Shown piece after piece: positions 1-9,700 of a stretch of DNA of 64,000 nucleotides; the stretch's first letter is position 1; each line of letters begins with the position of its first letter. Source of the stretch: Splendidivirga corallicola (GTDB lineage Bacteria; Bacteroidota; Bacteroidia; Cytophagales; Cyclobacteriaceae); assembly GCA_030442035.1 (NCBI GenBank), contig JAUJEA010000001.1:1271559-1335558 (forward strand). Reading direction: 5' to 3'. The notes beneath the pieces are model-generated. The model was not told where the DNA came from and did no database searches. It saw only the letters and a program-made list of their open reading frames with translations. The position numbers and the translations under genes are program-made.

Positions 1-1124
1 AACCGGGAATGGAAAGTCGGGTAACTTCCATTATGAAGGAATCGGAAAGAATACAAGACAAACTGCGAAGCCTCAACAACTTTTCAAACCTTTCCCTCAA
101 ACTGTATTCTTTCTACATGAATATTGGATTCATCAGAGACCATAAGGATTTTGAAATTGTGAATAGCTTTTTCTATTCAACTATGCCCAATTTTCAGGAA
201 GATCAGCTTTCTTTTGATGAAAAAACCTACCTGTTTAGCTCTCTGGTGGGCTACTATTTTTTTATTCAGGACGATGAGCGGGCCTATGAGTATGCAAAGA
301 AATGGGTTGGTATGTTCGATGATAACCCTGATCTGATCTCATCCAAACTGGAGATGTACATACGGGCCCTGAATAATCTACTGATGGCCCAGAATAAATT
401 ATTCAGATACAGTGAGTTTGTAAAAAGCTTTAAAAAGTTTGAAGACATTCCCAGGATCAAGAATTTGAATCTTACCGATAACATCAAGTTGCTGTGGTTC
501 AAATATGCCTCGACACACAGGATCAATCAACACTTTCTGTTAGGACAGTTTGATGAGGGAACGAAAATCATTCCGGAGATTGCCGATAATCTAAATGGCT
601 TCATGGATAGACTGGATATGCATTATATCCTTATTTTCTATTACAAGTTTGCCTGCATGTATTTTGGCAATCAGGAATATCGTAAAGCGGTTTTTTGGCT
701 TAACAAAATCATCAATGCTAAAAATGTGGACCTCAGATCTGATATTCAGTCTTTCGCCAGAATCCTGAATCTAATATGTCATTATGAGCTAGAGAATACT
801 GATTTAGTGGATTATTATATTTTATCTACCTATCGCTTCATGATCAAAAAAGAAAATCTTTATCTTTTCCAGCGGTATATTCTTAAATTCTTGAAAAACC
901 TCAATAACATTAAACCGGACCAATTAAATGATGCCTTTATCACGTTACGAAATCAATTGTTGCCATTGAAAAAAAATCCGTATGAAAAACGGGCTTTTAA
1001 TTATTTTGACATCATATCCTGGCTTGAAAGCAAAATTCACAACAGGCCTGTTCAGGATGTTATCGGGGAAAATGCAAGAAAAAGAATTAAGTTGATTGAA
1101 GATTCCGATCCGGTCAAAAGTTGA
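1..1124 (+). CDS. Helical-repeat hypothetical protein, 5' end outside the window
   Basis: The frame is open from the left window edge, so the gene is probably cut; the first in-frame ATG is at 9 and would give 371 residues. The product is almost entirely alpha-helical, rich in Tyr, Phe, Lys and Leu, and has short TPR-like helix pairs (for example around residues 60-110 and 205-245). No signal peptide, membrane segment or catalytic motif is visible in the part present. It resembles large cytosolic TPR-like proteins of unknown function that are common in Cytophagales (recollection of the family, not a search). Its last 11 bases overlap the 3' end of the convergent LON-domain gene. Function unknown. 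Confidence 0.6.
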   Translation, partial: PGMESRVTSIMKESERIQDKLRSLNNFSNLSLKLYSFYMNIGFIRDHKDFEIVNSFFYSTMPNFQEDQLSFDEKTYLFSSLVGYYFFIQDDERAYEYAKKWVGMFDDNPDLISSKLEMYIRALNNLLMAQNKLFRYSEFVKSFKKFEDIPRIKNLNLTDNIKLLWFKYASTHRINQHFLLGQFDEGTKIIPEIADNLNGFMDRLDMHYILIFYYKFACMYFGNQEYRKAVFWLNKIINAKNVDLRSDIQSFARILNLICHYELENTDLVDYYILSTYRFMIKKENLYLFQRYILKFLKNLNNIKPDQLNDAFITLRNQLLPLKKNPYEKRAFNYFDIISWLESKIHNRPVQDVIGENARKRIKLIEDSDPVKS

Positions 1125-1743
1125 GCGGGTCAAAGTGTCTGAAGTGCCCATTCATTTTAATGCGTTCCTTAGTGCTATTGATTTGTTCAAGGATGGGAAT
1201 TGCTTTTCTCAAATGCTCAATGATATAGAGTTGCCTTTCGCTCTCCTTATTCAACATGAGTAGCTTGTATTCCTGTGTCGGGGACAACCCAATTTTATGG
1301 GCTATCTCAAAAGCAGTGAAATCACGCTGGATCTTAACTTCCTTGGAAAGATTGATTTTTGAAAATAATTCCTTAACTAACTTAATGAGCTCCTTTTTTG
1401 AGGCTGCAGTGCCATCATCAATATTTTCAATTTGCGTAACCTCACCACCGGCATATAATTTCCCTTTTAATGGGTTTGTAAATTTTAGAATTTTAATGAT
1501 AGACATGCCTTTTGTAATGATATCCATTCTACCATCGTCATAGGTTTTTACCACCTTAATAATTTTCACCTCCGTACCGAACTCTATTTTTTTATTGACA
1601 AAGGAGGGTACACCAAAAGTAGAATCCGACTCAATACAATCTCTTATAAGCTGTTTATACCGGGGCTCGAAAATGTGGAGATTTAGCTCCTCATCGGGAA
1701 AAACCACGATATTCAATGGGAACAATGGCAATTTAATACTCAT
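1114..1743 (-). CDS. LON peptidase substrate-binding domain protein
   Basis: A 209-residue protein made of the LON N-terminal (substrate-binding) domain only. The opening LPLFPLNIVVFPDEELNLHIFEPRY, of which PLNIVVFP and HIFEPRY are the family signatures, is followed by beta strands (about residues 30-110) and a helical tail. There is no AAA+ ATPase and no Ser-Lys protease domain, so it is not a Lon protease. Stand-alone proteins of this type are widespread, and their role is usually given as substrate or adaptor binding without firm proof. It starts with ATG at 1743 and converges on the preceding helical-repeat gene with an 11-base overlap. Family assignment is secure; cellular role is not. 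Confidence 0.88.
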   Translation of the reverse strand: MSIKLPLFPLNIVVFPDEELNLHIFEPRYKQLIRDCIESDSTFGVPSFVNKKIEFGTEVKIIKVVKTYDDGRMDIITKGMSIIKILKFTNPLKGKLYAGGEVTQIENIDDGTAASKKELIKLVKELFSKINLSKEVKIQRDFTAFEIAHKIGLSPTQEYKLLMLNKESERQLYIIEHLRKAIPILEQINSTKERIKMNGHFRHFDPLNF

Positions 1744-1970
1744 AAGGATTGTTGTAAATTAAGACTTACAAACAGCTGACCAATAAAGTCCTTCTGTGGA
1801 TAGAACGCGTATATCAATATAGGCAACTATTACATTTAGCCCAACTATTTCCTATAATTACTCAAAATATGTTGGGTAAATTATTGATATTTAATAATAC
1901 TAATATAATTTTTAACTAATCGAATAATATTTCTTAAAACGTTTTTATTGGGGTAACCTTTAAATCGATT
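1744..1970. other. Intergenic region between LON-domain gene and sigma-factor gene
   Basis: This 227-base, very A+T-rich stretch separates two divergent genes and must hold both promoters. I did not find an exact TAnnTTTG box. The sequence TAACCTTTAAA at 1954-1964, just before the GTG start of the sigma gene, is a possible degenerate promoter element or an ECF-type autoregulatory site, but this is a guess. Confidence 0.3.
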
Positions 1971-2558
1971 GTGCAACTAACAGACAAAAAAGAAAGAGCC
2001 TTAAGCAATGAGGATATCTTTGATGGGATCAAACATCGCGACAGAGTGGTTTTAAGATCAATTTATGATTCTTACTTCCCAATGATCATGGATCTCATCC
2101 TAAAAAACAGTGGTAATCAGGAGGATGCAAGAGACATTTTTCACGATGCGCTGACGGTAATATTTGAAAAGATCAATAAAGAGCAACTTAGTATTAGTAG
2201 TAGTTTTAAAACTTACTTTTATGCTATTTGTAAAAACCTTTGGTTGATGTCGCTCAGAAAGAAAAAAACAGCACAAAAAATAAACGATTTGAACCCCAAT
2301 ATGGAAGATTCAATAGAAATCAACGAGCAAGATCTACTCTACCATCAACGGTACAAGCTTTACATGAAGCACTTTGATAAGATGGGTGAAGATTGCAAAA
2401 AGATATTGAAACTCTTCCTGCAAGGAGAATCATTGAAAAACATAGCAGTGGAAATGGGCTTTACCGATAGCTATGCAAAAAAGAGAAAGCATACCTGTCA
2501 AAAGCAGCTCATCCTGGCTATTGAAGGTGACGGATCATTTAATGAACTCAGAAGTTAA
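1971..2558 (+). CDS. ECF-type RNA polymerase sigma factor
   Basis: A 195-residue sigma-70 family protein of extracytoplasmic-function size. Region 2 (about residues 25-100) contains the typical acidic stretch GNQEDARDIFHDALTVIFEK and the aromatic-rich YFYAICKNLWL segment for -10 recognition. Region 4 (about 135-185) has the helix-turn-helix LKLFLQGESLKNIAVEMGF. The start is a GTG at 1971; no ATG gives a full region 2. The stop codon overlaps the next start as TAATG, so the downstream membrane TPR protein is translationally coupled, the usual arrangement for a sigma/anti-sigma pair. It probably directs transcription of its own locus, including the two TPR-CHAT genes, but no promoter motif shared by them was proven here. 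Confidence 0.93.
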   Translation: MQLTDKKERALSNEDIFDGIKHRDRVVLRSIYDSYFPMIMDLILKNSGNQEDARDIFHDALTVIFEKINKEQLSISSSFKTYFYAICKNLWLMSLRKKKTAQKINDLNPNMEDSIEINEQDLLYHQRYKLYMKHFDKMGEDCKKILKLFLQGESLKNIAVEMGFTDSYAKKRKHTCQKQLILAIEGDGSFNELRS

Positions 2559-3325
2559 TGGAACAACATATCAATGCACAAGATTTGGAATTGATTGAGA
2601 AATATCTCTCTCAAGAAGCTACAGCCCAAGAAATATCAGTCATAGAAAAACGATTGAAAGAAGATAAAGCGTTTGCTGAAAGATTATCCATTTTCCAGAC
2701 ATTAAAACAAGGAAATGAAATGGATATCGAAGGCTTTAGAAGTGATCTCGACGATATCTATCGTGATTATGATCAACAGCCTCAAGAGGAAGCAAAGGTT
2801 ATCCAACTCAACACACATCGCAAGAGATCCTTTTATTGGATCGCCGCCGCAGTGAGTATTTTATTGCTTAGTACGGTATACCTCATTATTAATCAAGCAA
2901 GCGTTTCGAGCCCTCAGGACTTGTATGCAGCACATTATACCACACCCCCTGAAAATATCAGTACCAGGGACGAGCAAGATGACCATCTCGTGGCTGCCAT
3001 TCAGGCATATAATGTAAACGATTTTAAAAAAGCATTGGAGGAATTTGAAATCTTTCTTTCCACTAATCAAAATCATATTGGCGCCATATTCTATCAAGGA
3101 ATCTGTGAATTAGAGCTTGGAAAAACTGACGATGCTATTGAGCATTTTAATACCATCATTAATGAAGGTGATTCCGTTTATCTCAATTCAGCCAAATGGT
3201 ACCTGGCCCTTTCCTACTTAAAAGCTGACAGGAAGCAAGAGGCAATCAAAACACTTGAAGACATCAAAGATTCAGGTAGCAGTTACGCTGCCAAAGCAAT
3301 ACTTATTTTGGAAGAACTCGACTGA
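2558..3325 (+). CDS. Single-pass membrane TPR protein, probable anti-sigma factor
   Basis: A 255-residue protein with three parts: a charged helical cytosolic segment (1-90) that includes a zinc-finger-free anti-sigma-like stretch (LIEKYLSQEATAQEISVIEK), one transmembrane helix (about 92-111, FYWIAAAVSILLLSTVYLII), and an extracytoplasmic region with about three TPR units (about 140-250). The layout, sigma-facing N-terminus, one helix and outward TPR domain, is that of Bacteroidota anti-sigma factors. The ATG at 2558 overlaps the sigma-factor stop by one base. The TPR domain would be positioned to contact the exported TPR-CHAT proteins encoded next. Anti-sigma function is inferred from architecture and linkage; no classical RsiW or FecR motif is clear. 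Confidence 0.75.
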   Translation: MEQHINAQDLELIEKYLSQEATAQEISVIEKRLKEDKAFAERLSIFQTLKQGNEMDIEGFRSDLDDIYRDYDQQPQEEAKVIQLNTHRKRSFYWIAAAVSILLLSTVYLIINQASVSSPQDLYAAHYTTPPENISTRDEQDDHLVAAIQAYNVNDFKKALEEFEIFLSTNQNHIGAIFYQGICELELGKTDDAIEHFNTIINEGDSVYLNSAKWYLALSYLKADRKQEAIKTLEDIKDSGSSYAAKAILILEELD

Positions 3326-3337
3326 AACACAGCTGAT

Positions 3338-3359
3338 TCAAGATATTAGCATATCTTGA
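3338..3359 (+). promoter_or_regulatory. Perfect 9-bp hairpin between anti-sigma and first CHAT gene
   Basis: TCAAGATAT (3338-3346), a TAGC loop and ATATCTTGA (3351-3359) form a perfect stem 12 bases after the stop of the membrane TPR gene. No run of T follows directly (TCTGTCTTCATATCC), so it is a poor intrinsic terminator. It could stabilise the upstream mRNA or reduce read-through into the CHAT genes, setting a low effector to sensor ratio. The structure is seen; the role is inferred. Confidence 0.4.
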
Positions 3360-3423
3360 TCTGTCTTCATATCCTTCAATAATTTTCTTAAATTGATAGA
3401 AAGTCGCTTTACAAAATCATGGC

Positions 3424-6400
3424 ATGAAAACAGGGCATCTGGTTTTTATATTGTTTTTTTTCCAGTTCAATATTGATGTCTTTTGTCAAATTGAGAAAGA
3501 CACACTATTGGCTAACGAAGCACTAAGAAAAGCCCAAACACTATTAGATTCATTGTCATATGAAAAGGCCATTCCTCATTTTCAAAAGGCCGGAAAAATT
3601 TACAAGCAATATAATTTATGGGACCAATTCACTAAGAGTGCTTATGATCATGCTTTTGCACTAAAGAGGTTAAAAGAAAAGAGGCAATCGGTATTTATGT
3701 TAAATGATATCATAAAAATTGCACAAACCAAAAGCAAATTGGATCCTTTGTTTATAGCCGGAGTTTATAAAGAAATTGCTTCAATAGAATATGATCTTGG
3801 GAACTATGATGAGGCCGAGGTCAACTTTAAAGAAGCGCTCAAGTTTACGATCCGGGAACTCGGTGAAGATTCTCCAAAGGCGGCTTCGATCTATAACAGG
3901 CTTGCATCTGTCTATAGAAGAAGATCTCTTTATGACAAAGCTTTGGATTATGCTCAGAAGGCTTTAAGAATAGCTAAAAACAAACTCGAACCTACAGATC
4001 CTGATGTTTCAGGTTACTATCATAGTCTGGGTTATGTTTACTATAAAATGAGTAGACTCAACGAAGCTATTTATAATTATAAAAAATCTCTCAAATTACG
4101 TATTGAGGCTTTTGGGCAAAATCACCGGTATGTGGCCGATAGTTACCTTAACCTTGGTTCGGTTTACGACAAGAAAGGAGATTACGAAAATTCTATACAT
4201 CATTTTGAAAAGGCTTTAAAGATCTATAATGAGATATTGGGAAATGAACATACCATGGTGGCCAGCTGCTACAATAATCTTGGTATTATTTCTCGTAAAT
4301 TAGGAGATCTCGAAAGATCCCGCCTTTACCACGAAGTTGCCCTCAACATAAAAGTCAAGGCGCATGGGGTATCTCATCCACGTGTGGCAAAATATTACTA
4401 TAACCTTGGCCTGGCTAACGAGCTTAAAGGAAACTATGACAAGGCCCTGGAATATTATCAGCAATCACTCGATATAGAAATAGAAGCCTATGGTAAAGAC
4501 CACCCCAATGTCGCAGGTCAACTTGGCGCTATTGGTTATGTTTATTTCGAACAAAAAAAATATGACAGGGCCTTAGAACTTTTAAACAAAGGGCTGGAAA
4601 TAAATATCAGAACCGTTGGAACTAAAGATAGATATACACCTGCCTTTCTTGCCAATATTGGTGAAGTATATTATGATATCGGTAAGTATGAGCAGGCCAT
4701 TGGATATTATCAGAAAAGTTTGACAATGTCCTTGGACATATTTGGAAAGTATCATCCGGATATTTCAAACACACATTTAAAATTGGCCCGATCCTATTCA
4801 GCGCTTGGAGATCGTGAAAGTGCTCTGCTTCAAAGTCAGCTGGCTTTAACTACGATTTCACCTGCTTTCCATGATCAAAACATAGAGGTTAATCCTAATC
4901 CTGACATCATCTTTGATAAAGTGACCTTGCTTAAAGCGTTACAAATAAAAGGCAATGTTTTAACAACGCATGCGAAGTCAGATGATTTGAATGAGCTTTT
5001 AAATGCCTTCAATACTTACGAAATCGCAATTTCTATCATCGATGAACTCAGAAACAGCTATGCACTCAAGAATTCCTATCAACAGGTAACATCCGAAACA
5101 TCAGATTTTATATCACTTTTTGAAACAGCTATTGAAGTTGCCAATCGACTTTCAACGCTAACGGACAAACCATTTTTTTACAAGGACAGGGCATTCGCTT
5201 TTGCTGAAAAAAGTAAATCAGTATTGTTGTTAATGGGTCTACAGGATACTCATGCCAAAACATTTGCCGGTGTACCTTCGACCATCATATCCAAAGAAAA
5301 TGAAATAAAGGCCGATCTTATTTATTTTAAAACGCTTGTCCAGGACGAAGAGATCAAAGGCGAGGAGGCAGATATTGCAAAACTGACCGATTGGAAGAAA
5401 CAGATCTTTAACCTGAATAAAAAGAGTGATTCATTGCTCAACGTTATTCAAGAGGATCATCATGACTACTTTAGATTGAGATATAACAAGGATGTTGCCT
5501 CTATCAATCAAGTTCAATCCATCTTAAGTGAAAACAATGCTTTGATAGAATATTTTATCGGACACAAAGCAATTTATATATTCAGCATCACTAATAGCAA
5601 TAGTCATATTACGAAAATAGAAAAGGACCCGGCCTTCTTTACTCATCTTGAAAAAACACGCATGCTCCTTGCCGGGTCGGTGAGCAGGCCTTTGGATTAT
5701 GCCAAGACCACGCATACGCTGTATCAATATCTTTTTAAGCCAATACAAGATTTAATCAAAAGTTACCATATCACTTTGGTCCCGGATGGTCAGTTGGGGT
5801 ACATCCCTTTTGATTTATTGGTTAAAACACTTCCCGGACAAGACATACCAAGTTTTTCCAGTCTGGATTACCTGATAAGAGATTACCAATTTAACTACGC
5901 TTACTCCGCCACGATCTTATTTGAAGCATTGTCCGAATCCACCTCAGACAGAACCAATCAATACCTGGCCTTTGCTCCAACATTCAATGATCCTGATGAG
6001 CAGGAACTATTTGATCAAACAACATTATTAGCATCCAATAACTCAATCCGAAACCAATTGGTACCATTGGAGGGAGCTAAAGAAGAAATTGAAGCCATAT
6101 CCAGTTTCGTGAAGGGAAAATTCTATCACGGAAATGTAGCAACGGAAAATTTATTCAAAGAAAACATCAATGATTATGGCATTTTGCATCTGGCAACACA
6201 TGCCATCGTCGATGATGAAAATCCAATGAATTCAAGATTGCTTTTCACTAGCAACAATGACTCGCTCGAAGATGGGAATCTTTACACCTGGGAGTTGTAC
6301 GGACTGAAGCTGAAGGCACAGCTTGCCGTATTGTCTGCTTGTAATACAGGTGTGGGGAAAATTAGAAGAGGTGAGGGTGTGATGAGCCTTGGCAGGGCTT

Positions 6401-6717
6401 TCAGTTATGCGGGCTGTTCTTCAATCATTATGAGTCTTTGGCCTGCGCAGGATATTGCTTCTGCTACTATCATGACTGACTTCTATAAAGGCATTTCAAA
6501 AGGGCATTCTAAAGATAAAGCATTGAGGGATGCCAAGTTGAAATATTTACAAAACGCCGATGATCTTTTTACTCATCCGTTTCATTGGGGCAGTTTTATA
6601 TCTCAGGGAGATCCAAGGCCTATCAAGCTTGATGAACCATTTAATTATTGGTGGTTATTAGGACCAATGGTAATTATTCTATCATTTTTTCTTTACAGGA
6701 AGAAAAAGTTTTCTTAA
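3424..6717 (+). CDS. Exported, membrane-anchored TPR-CHAT (caspase-like) protein 1
   Basis: A 1097-residue protein with an N-terminal signal peptide (about 1-22), roughly ten kinesin-light-chain-type TPR units (about 30-480, recurring YNNLGxxYxxxGDYExAxxxYxxALxI pattern), a helical linker (about 490-690), a C-terminal CHAT domain (about 690-1068), and a final transmembrane helix (about 1074-1092) followed by a basic tail RKKKFS. CHAT domains are clan CD cysteine peptidases related to separase and caspases. The His motif HLATHA (His926) and Cys motif LSACNTG (Cys973) are both present, though the Gly usually following the catalytic His is Ala. Signal peptide plus C-terminal anchor place the bulk outside the cytoplasm, most likely in the periplasm. 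It is 43% or so alike in its CHAT part to the next gene by eye. Substrate unknown. Confidence 0.9.
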   Translation: MKTGHLVFILFFFQFNIDVFCQIEKDTLLANEALRKAQTLLDSLSYEKAIPHFQKAGKIYKQYNLWDQFTKSAYDHAFALKRLKEKRQSVFMLNDIIKIAQTKSKLDPLFIAGVYKEIASIEYDLGNYDEAEVNFKEALKFTIRELGEDSPKAASIYNRLASVYRRRSLYDKALDYAQKALRIAKNKLEPTDPDVSGYYHSLGYVYYKMSRLNEAIYNYKKSLKLRIEAFGQNHRYVADSYLNLGSVYDKKGDYENSIHHFEKALKIYNEILGNEHTMVASCYNNLGIISRKLGDLERSRLYHEVALNIKVKAHGVSHPRVAKYYYNLGLANELKGNYDKALEYYQQSLDIEIEAYGKDHPNVAGQLGAIGYVYFEQKKYDRALELLNKGLEINIRTVGTKDRYTPAFLANIGEVYYDIGKYEQAIGYYQKSLTMSLDIFGKYHPDISNTHLKLARSYSALGDRESALLQSQLALTTISPAFHDQNIEVNPNPDIIFDKVTLLKALQIKGNVLTTHAKSDDLNELLNAFNTYEIAISIIDELRNSYALKNSYQQVTSETSDFISLFETAIEVANRLSTLTDKPFFYKDRAFAFAEKSKSVLLLMGLQDTHAKTFAGVPSTIISKENEIKADLIYFKTLVQDEEIKGEEADIAKLTDWKKQIFNLNKKSDSLLNVIQEDHHDYFRLRYNKDVASINQVQSILSENNALIEYFIGHKAIYIFSITNSNSHITKIEKDPAFFTHLEKTRMLLAGSVSRPLDYAKTTHTLYQYLFKPIQDLIKSYHITLVPDGQLGYIPFDLLVKTLPGQDIPSFSSLDYLIRDYQFNYAYSATILFEALSESTSDRTNQYLAFAPTFNDPDEQELFDQTTLLASNNSIRNQLVPLEGAKEEIEAISSFVKGKFYHGNVATENLFKENINDYGILHLATHAIVDDENPMNSRLLFTSNNDSLEDGNLYTWELYGLKLKAQLAVLSACNTGVGKIRRGEGVMSLGRAFSYAGCSSIIMSLWPAQDIASATIMTDFYKGISKGHSKDKALRDAKLKYLQNADDLFTHPFHWGSFISQGDPRPIKLDEPFNYWWLLGPMVIILSFFLYRKKKFS

Positions 6718-6770
6718 ATAGTTGATCTAAAGCAACCAAAATATTTTAAACCAAATCTGTAGTAGTCGTT

Positions 6771-9700
6771 ATGAAGCTTCATGGGGCCCTTGTTTCATTA
6801 CTGTCCGCTTTCTTTTTATTTACTATTTACGGAAGAGCACAACAAATTCCGGCTATCATTGATCAAGTGCAACATCTATCGCTTGAATACAAATATGATA
6901 GTGCCACCTCTCTTTTAGATAACGCCATCAATAGTTCGGACATAAAAGATGATCCATTGAAATTATTGCTTTTGCAAAATGAATTGGCCGAGGTAAAAAT
7001 TAAGCAAGAACATATTCGAGAAGCCAGGAAAACTTTGGAGCGAGCATTATCAGTATATTCTTCAAAGAAACTGAACAAAAAAGATTTGCTTGGGCGTCTT
7101 CAACTCAATATGGCTCAAGTTACCAGCTTTGAGCGAGATCGTAAGAAAACTACGGAATTGCTCGCCATGGCCATCAAGAATTTAAATGGTCAGGATTCCA
7201 CTAATAATTTTCATTTGGCTAAAGCACATATCTTAAACGGACACAATTCTATTCGGCTGGCAGAATTTGATCTTGGTCGCAAGCAATTGGACCGTGGCCT
7301 GACATTGCTTGAAGTTGTTGATAAAATAAATGCTCCAACAGTTTGCAATGGATATTATGGTATCGGATTATTCTTTGATCAGGTTAATAGCGACTCAATG
7401 CTTTTTTATCTGAAGCAGGCGCTGGAAAAAACGAAGGGTTTTATCAATCAGAAAAATCCGGTTTTGGCAAGAGTGTATAATAAAATGGGCAGCGTTTATA
7501 AAAGTCGAAGTGATTTCGAACTTGCCGAATCATGTTATACTACGGTGTTGGAGATAAGAAAATTTCATTATGGTGAAATGCATGAAGCCACTTCAGCCAT
7601 TTATAATAACCTGGGATTGCTTTACCAAACTTTTTATGATGAAGAGCGGGCTATCGAGTACCTTATCAAATCAATGGAGATTGACAAGGAACTCTTCGGA
7701 AAGGATCATAATTATGTCGCAATCTCATTAAGTAATTTAGCAAATTCATATAAACGCCTGGGTCAATATGAGCAGGCTATTGAAATGTTAAATGAATCCC
7801 TGCGTATTCGAAAAAAACTTTTTGGAGAAAAACACTGGAGGTATGTAGCAGCACTAAATAATCTTTCTCTAGTTTATGAAAGAATGAAAGAATATGAGAA
7901 GACCTTTTTTTACCAACAAAAAATAAAACGGCTTTGGGCGGAAATTTTTCCGGAGGATCACATAAAACAGGCTTTCATCGAAAGGAACATTGCAGTAACA
8001 CTCAACCTAAAAGGTGACTATGATAAAGCGTTGGAATATATTCAAAGTGCCTACCGAAATCTCCTTCCATCTTTCGATGCTGCCGACTTCAGTGTCAATC
8101 CTGATCTGGATGAACTACCTATTTCTGAAAATATCTATGAGTATATTGACTTAAAAGGTCAGATCTTACTGAGCAGATATCAAAGAGACGGGAATCCCAA
8201 GGATCTGCAAGTTTCACTTGAATGTACCGAGCTTTTGTTCGAATATGTAAAAAAATTCGGAACAAGGTTTAGCAACAATGAATCCAAGCAAACCTACATT
8301 CAGGATATTTACAGACAATATGAGATTGGGTTAGTAGCAGCACACGAATTTTATAAATTGACCGGTGAGGAAAAATATTTGGAAAAAGCTTATGAATTTC
8401 TTGAACAAAGCAAAGCCTTTGTCCTTTTGGAAAATATTCAAAATGAAAAGGCTCGTGATCTGGCCAATATTCCCACCGAACTTATTTTAAAGGAAGATTC
8501 CCTAAAAAGAAGGGCATCCGAACTTAAAAATGAAATATATGCTCACGAAAAAGCAACCCAAAAGACCGACACCAGCAAGTTGATCCAGCTAAGATCAGAC
8601 CATTTGGAACTTAACCTGGCATTGGAAAAAATAAAGCAATCTTTGGAGCAAACATATCCTGATTATTTCGATTTAAAATATGAGGATAAAAACATTGACT
8701 ATGTTGCTATTCGAAAAGAAATGATAGGACCGGATGATTTAGTCGTTGAGTATTTTATAGGACCTACAGAAATATTTGTGTTTGGAACAGATGCAGAAGG
8801 CCTCTCAGTATATAGAAGCGAAAAAGACAGTTTACTACAAGAAAAAGTTTTGAACCTCAGGAAGCTCATCAATGAAAGGTCTTCTGATATAGGTGAATTC
8901 AAGAAGATAGCATCCGGTCTGTACAATGACCTGATAGGTGTATTGGATTCCAAACTGAAAAATAAAAACTTAGTCATTGTTCCTGATGGCATTTTATATT
9001 ACCTACCTTTTGAGCTTTTATTAAGCGATACACAAGGCACTGAATTCAGTGGTCTCTCTTATTTAATAAAGGAACATCAAATAGCCTATCAGTATTCTCT
9101 TAAAGTATGGCATGAAACAACACAAAAGGATAAGGGAGATGAAGTATTGGATTTGTTGGCACTGGCTCCTGATTTTAATGAACTAGTTAAGCCCGGTGAT
9201 GATCTTTTGGCTTCTAATGATGTTGTCAGGGGATCATTGGCACCATTGGAAGGAGCTTCCAGAGAATTGCAAAATATACGGCAAATTATCAAAGGTGAAG
9301 TATTGAATGGAGTGAAAGCGAGTGAGGGAGAATTTAAAGAAAAAGCCGGACAGTTTGGTATCATTCACCTGGCCACACATGCCATCATCGATGATGAAAA
9401 CCCCATGCAGTCCAGGTTATTATTTACACAAGACTCCACTACCAAAGAAGATGGAGATCTCTATAGCTGGGAGCTCTACAATATGAAACTCAACGCAAAA
9501 CTGGCTGTGCTATCAGCCTGCAATACAGGATTCGGGAAAATCCATCATGGAGAAGGTGTCATGAGTCTTGGCAGGGCATTTGCCTATGCAGGATGTCCAT
9601 CAATTGTTATGAGTTTGTGGCCCGCTCAGGATGCTGCTACATCAGATATCATGACTTATTTTTATGAGGGATTATCTCGAGGGCTACCAAAGGACAGGGC

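Noticed and set aside
1..60. Possible frameshift at the left edge, since another frame reads NREWKVG then stops
   Set aside because: Too little sequence to tell; the main frame is open to the edge, so simple truncation by the window is enough.
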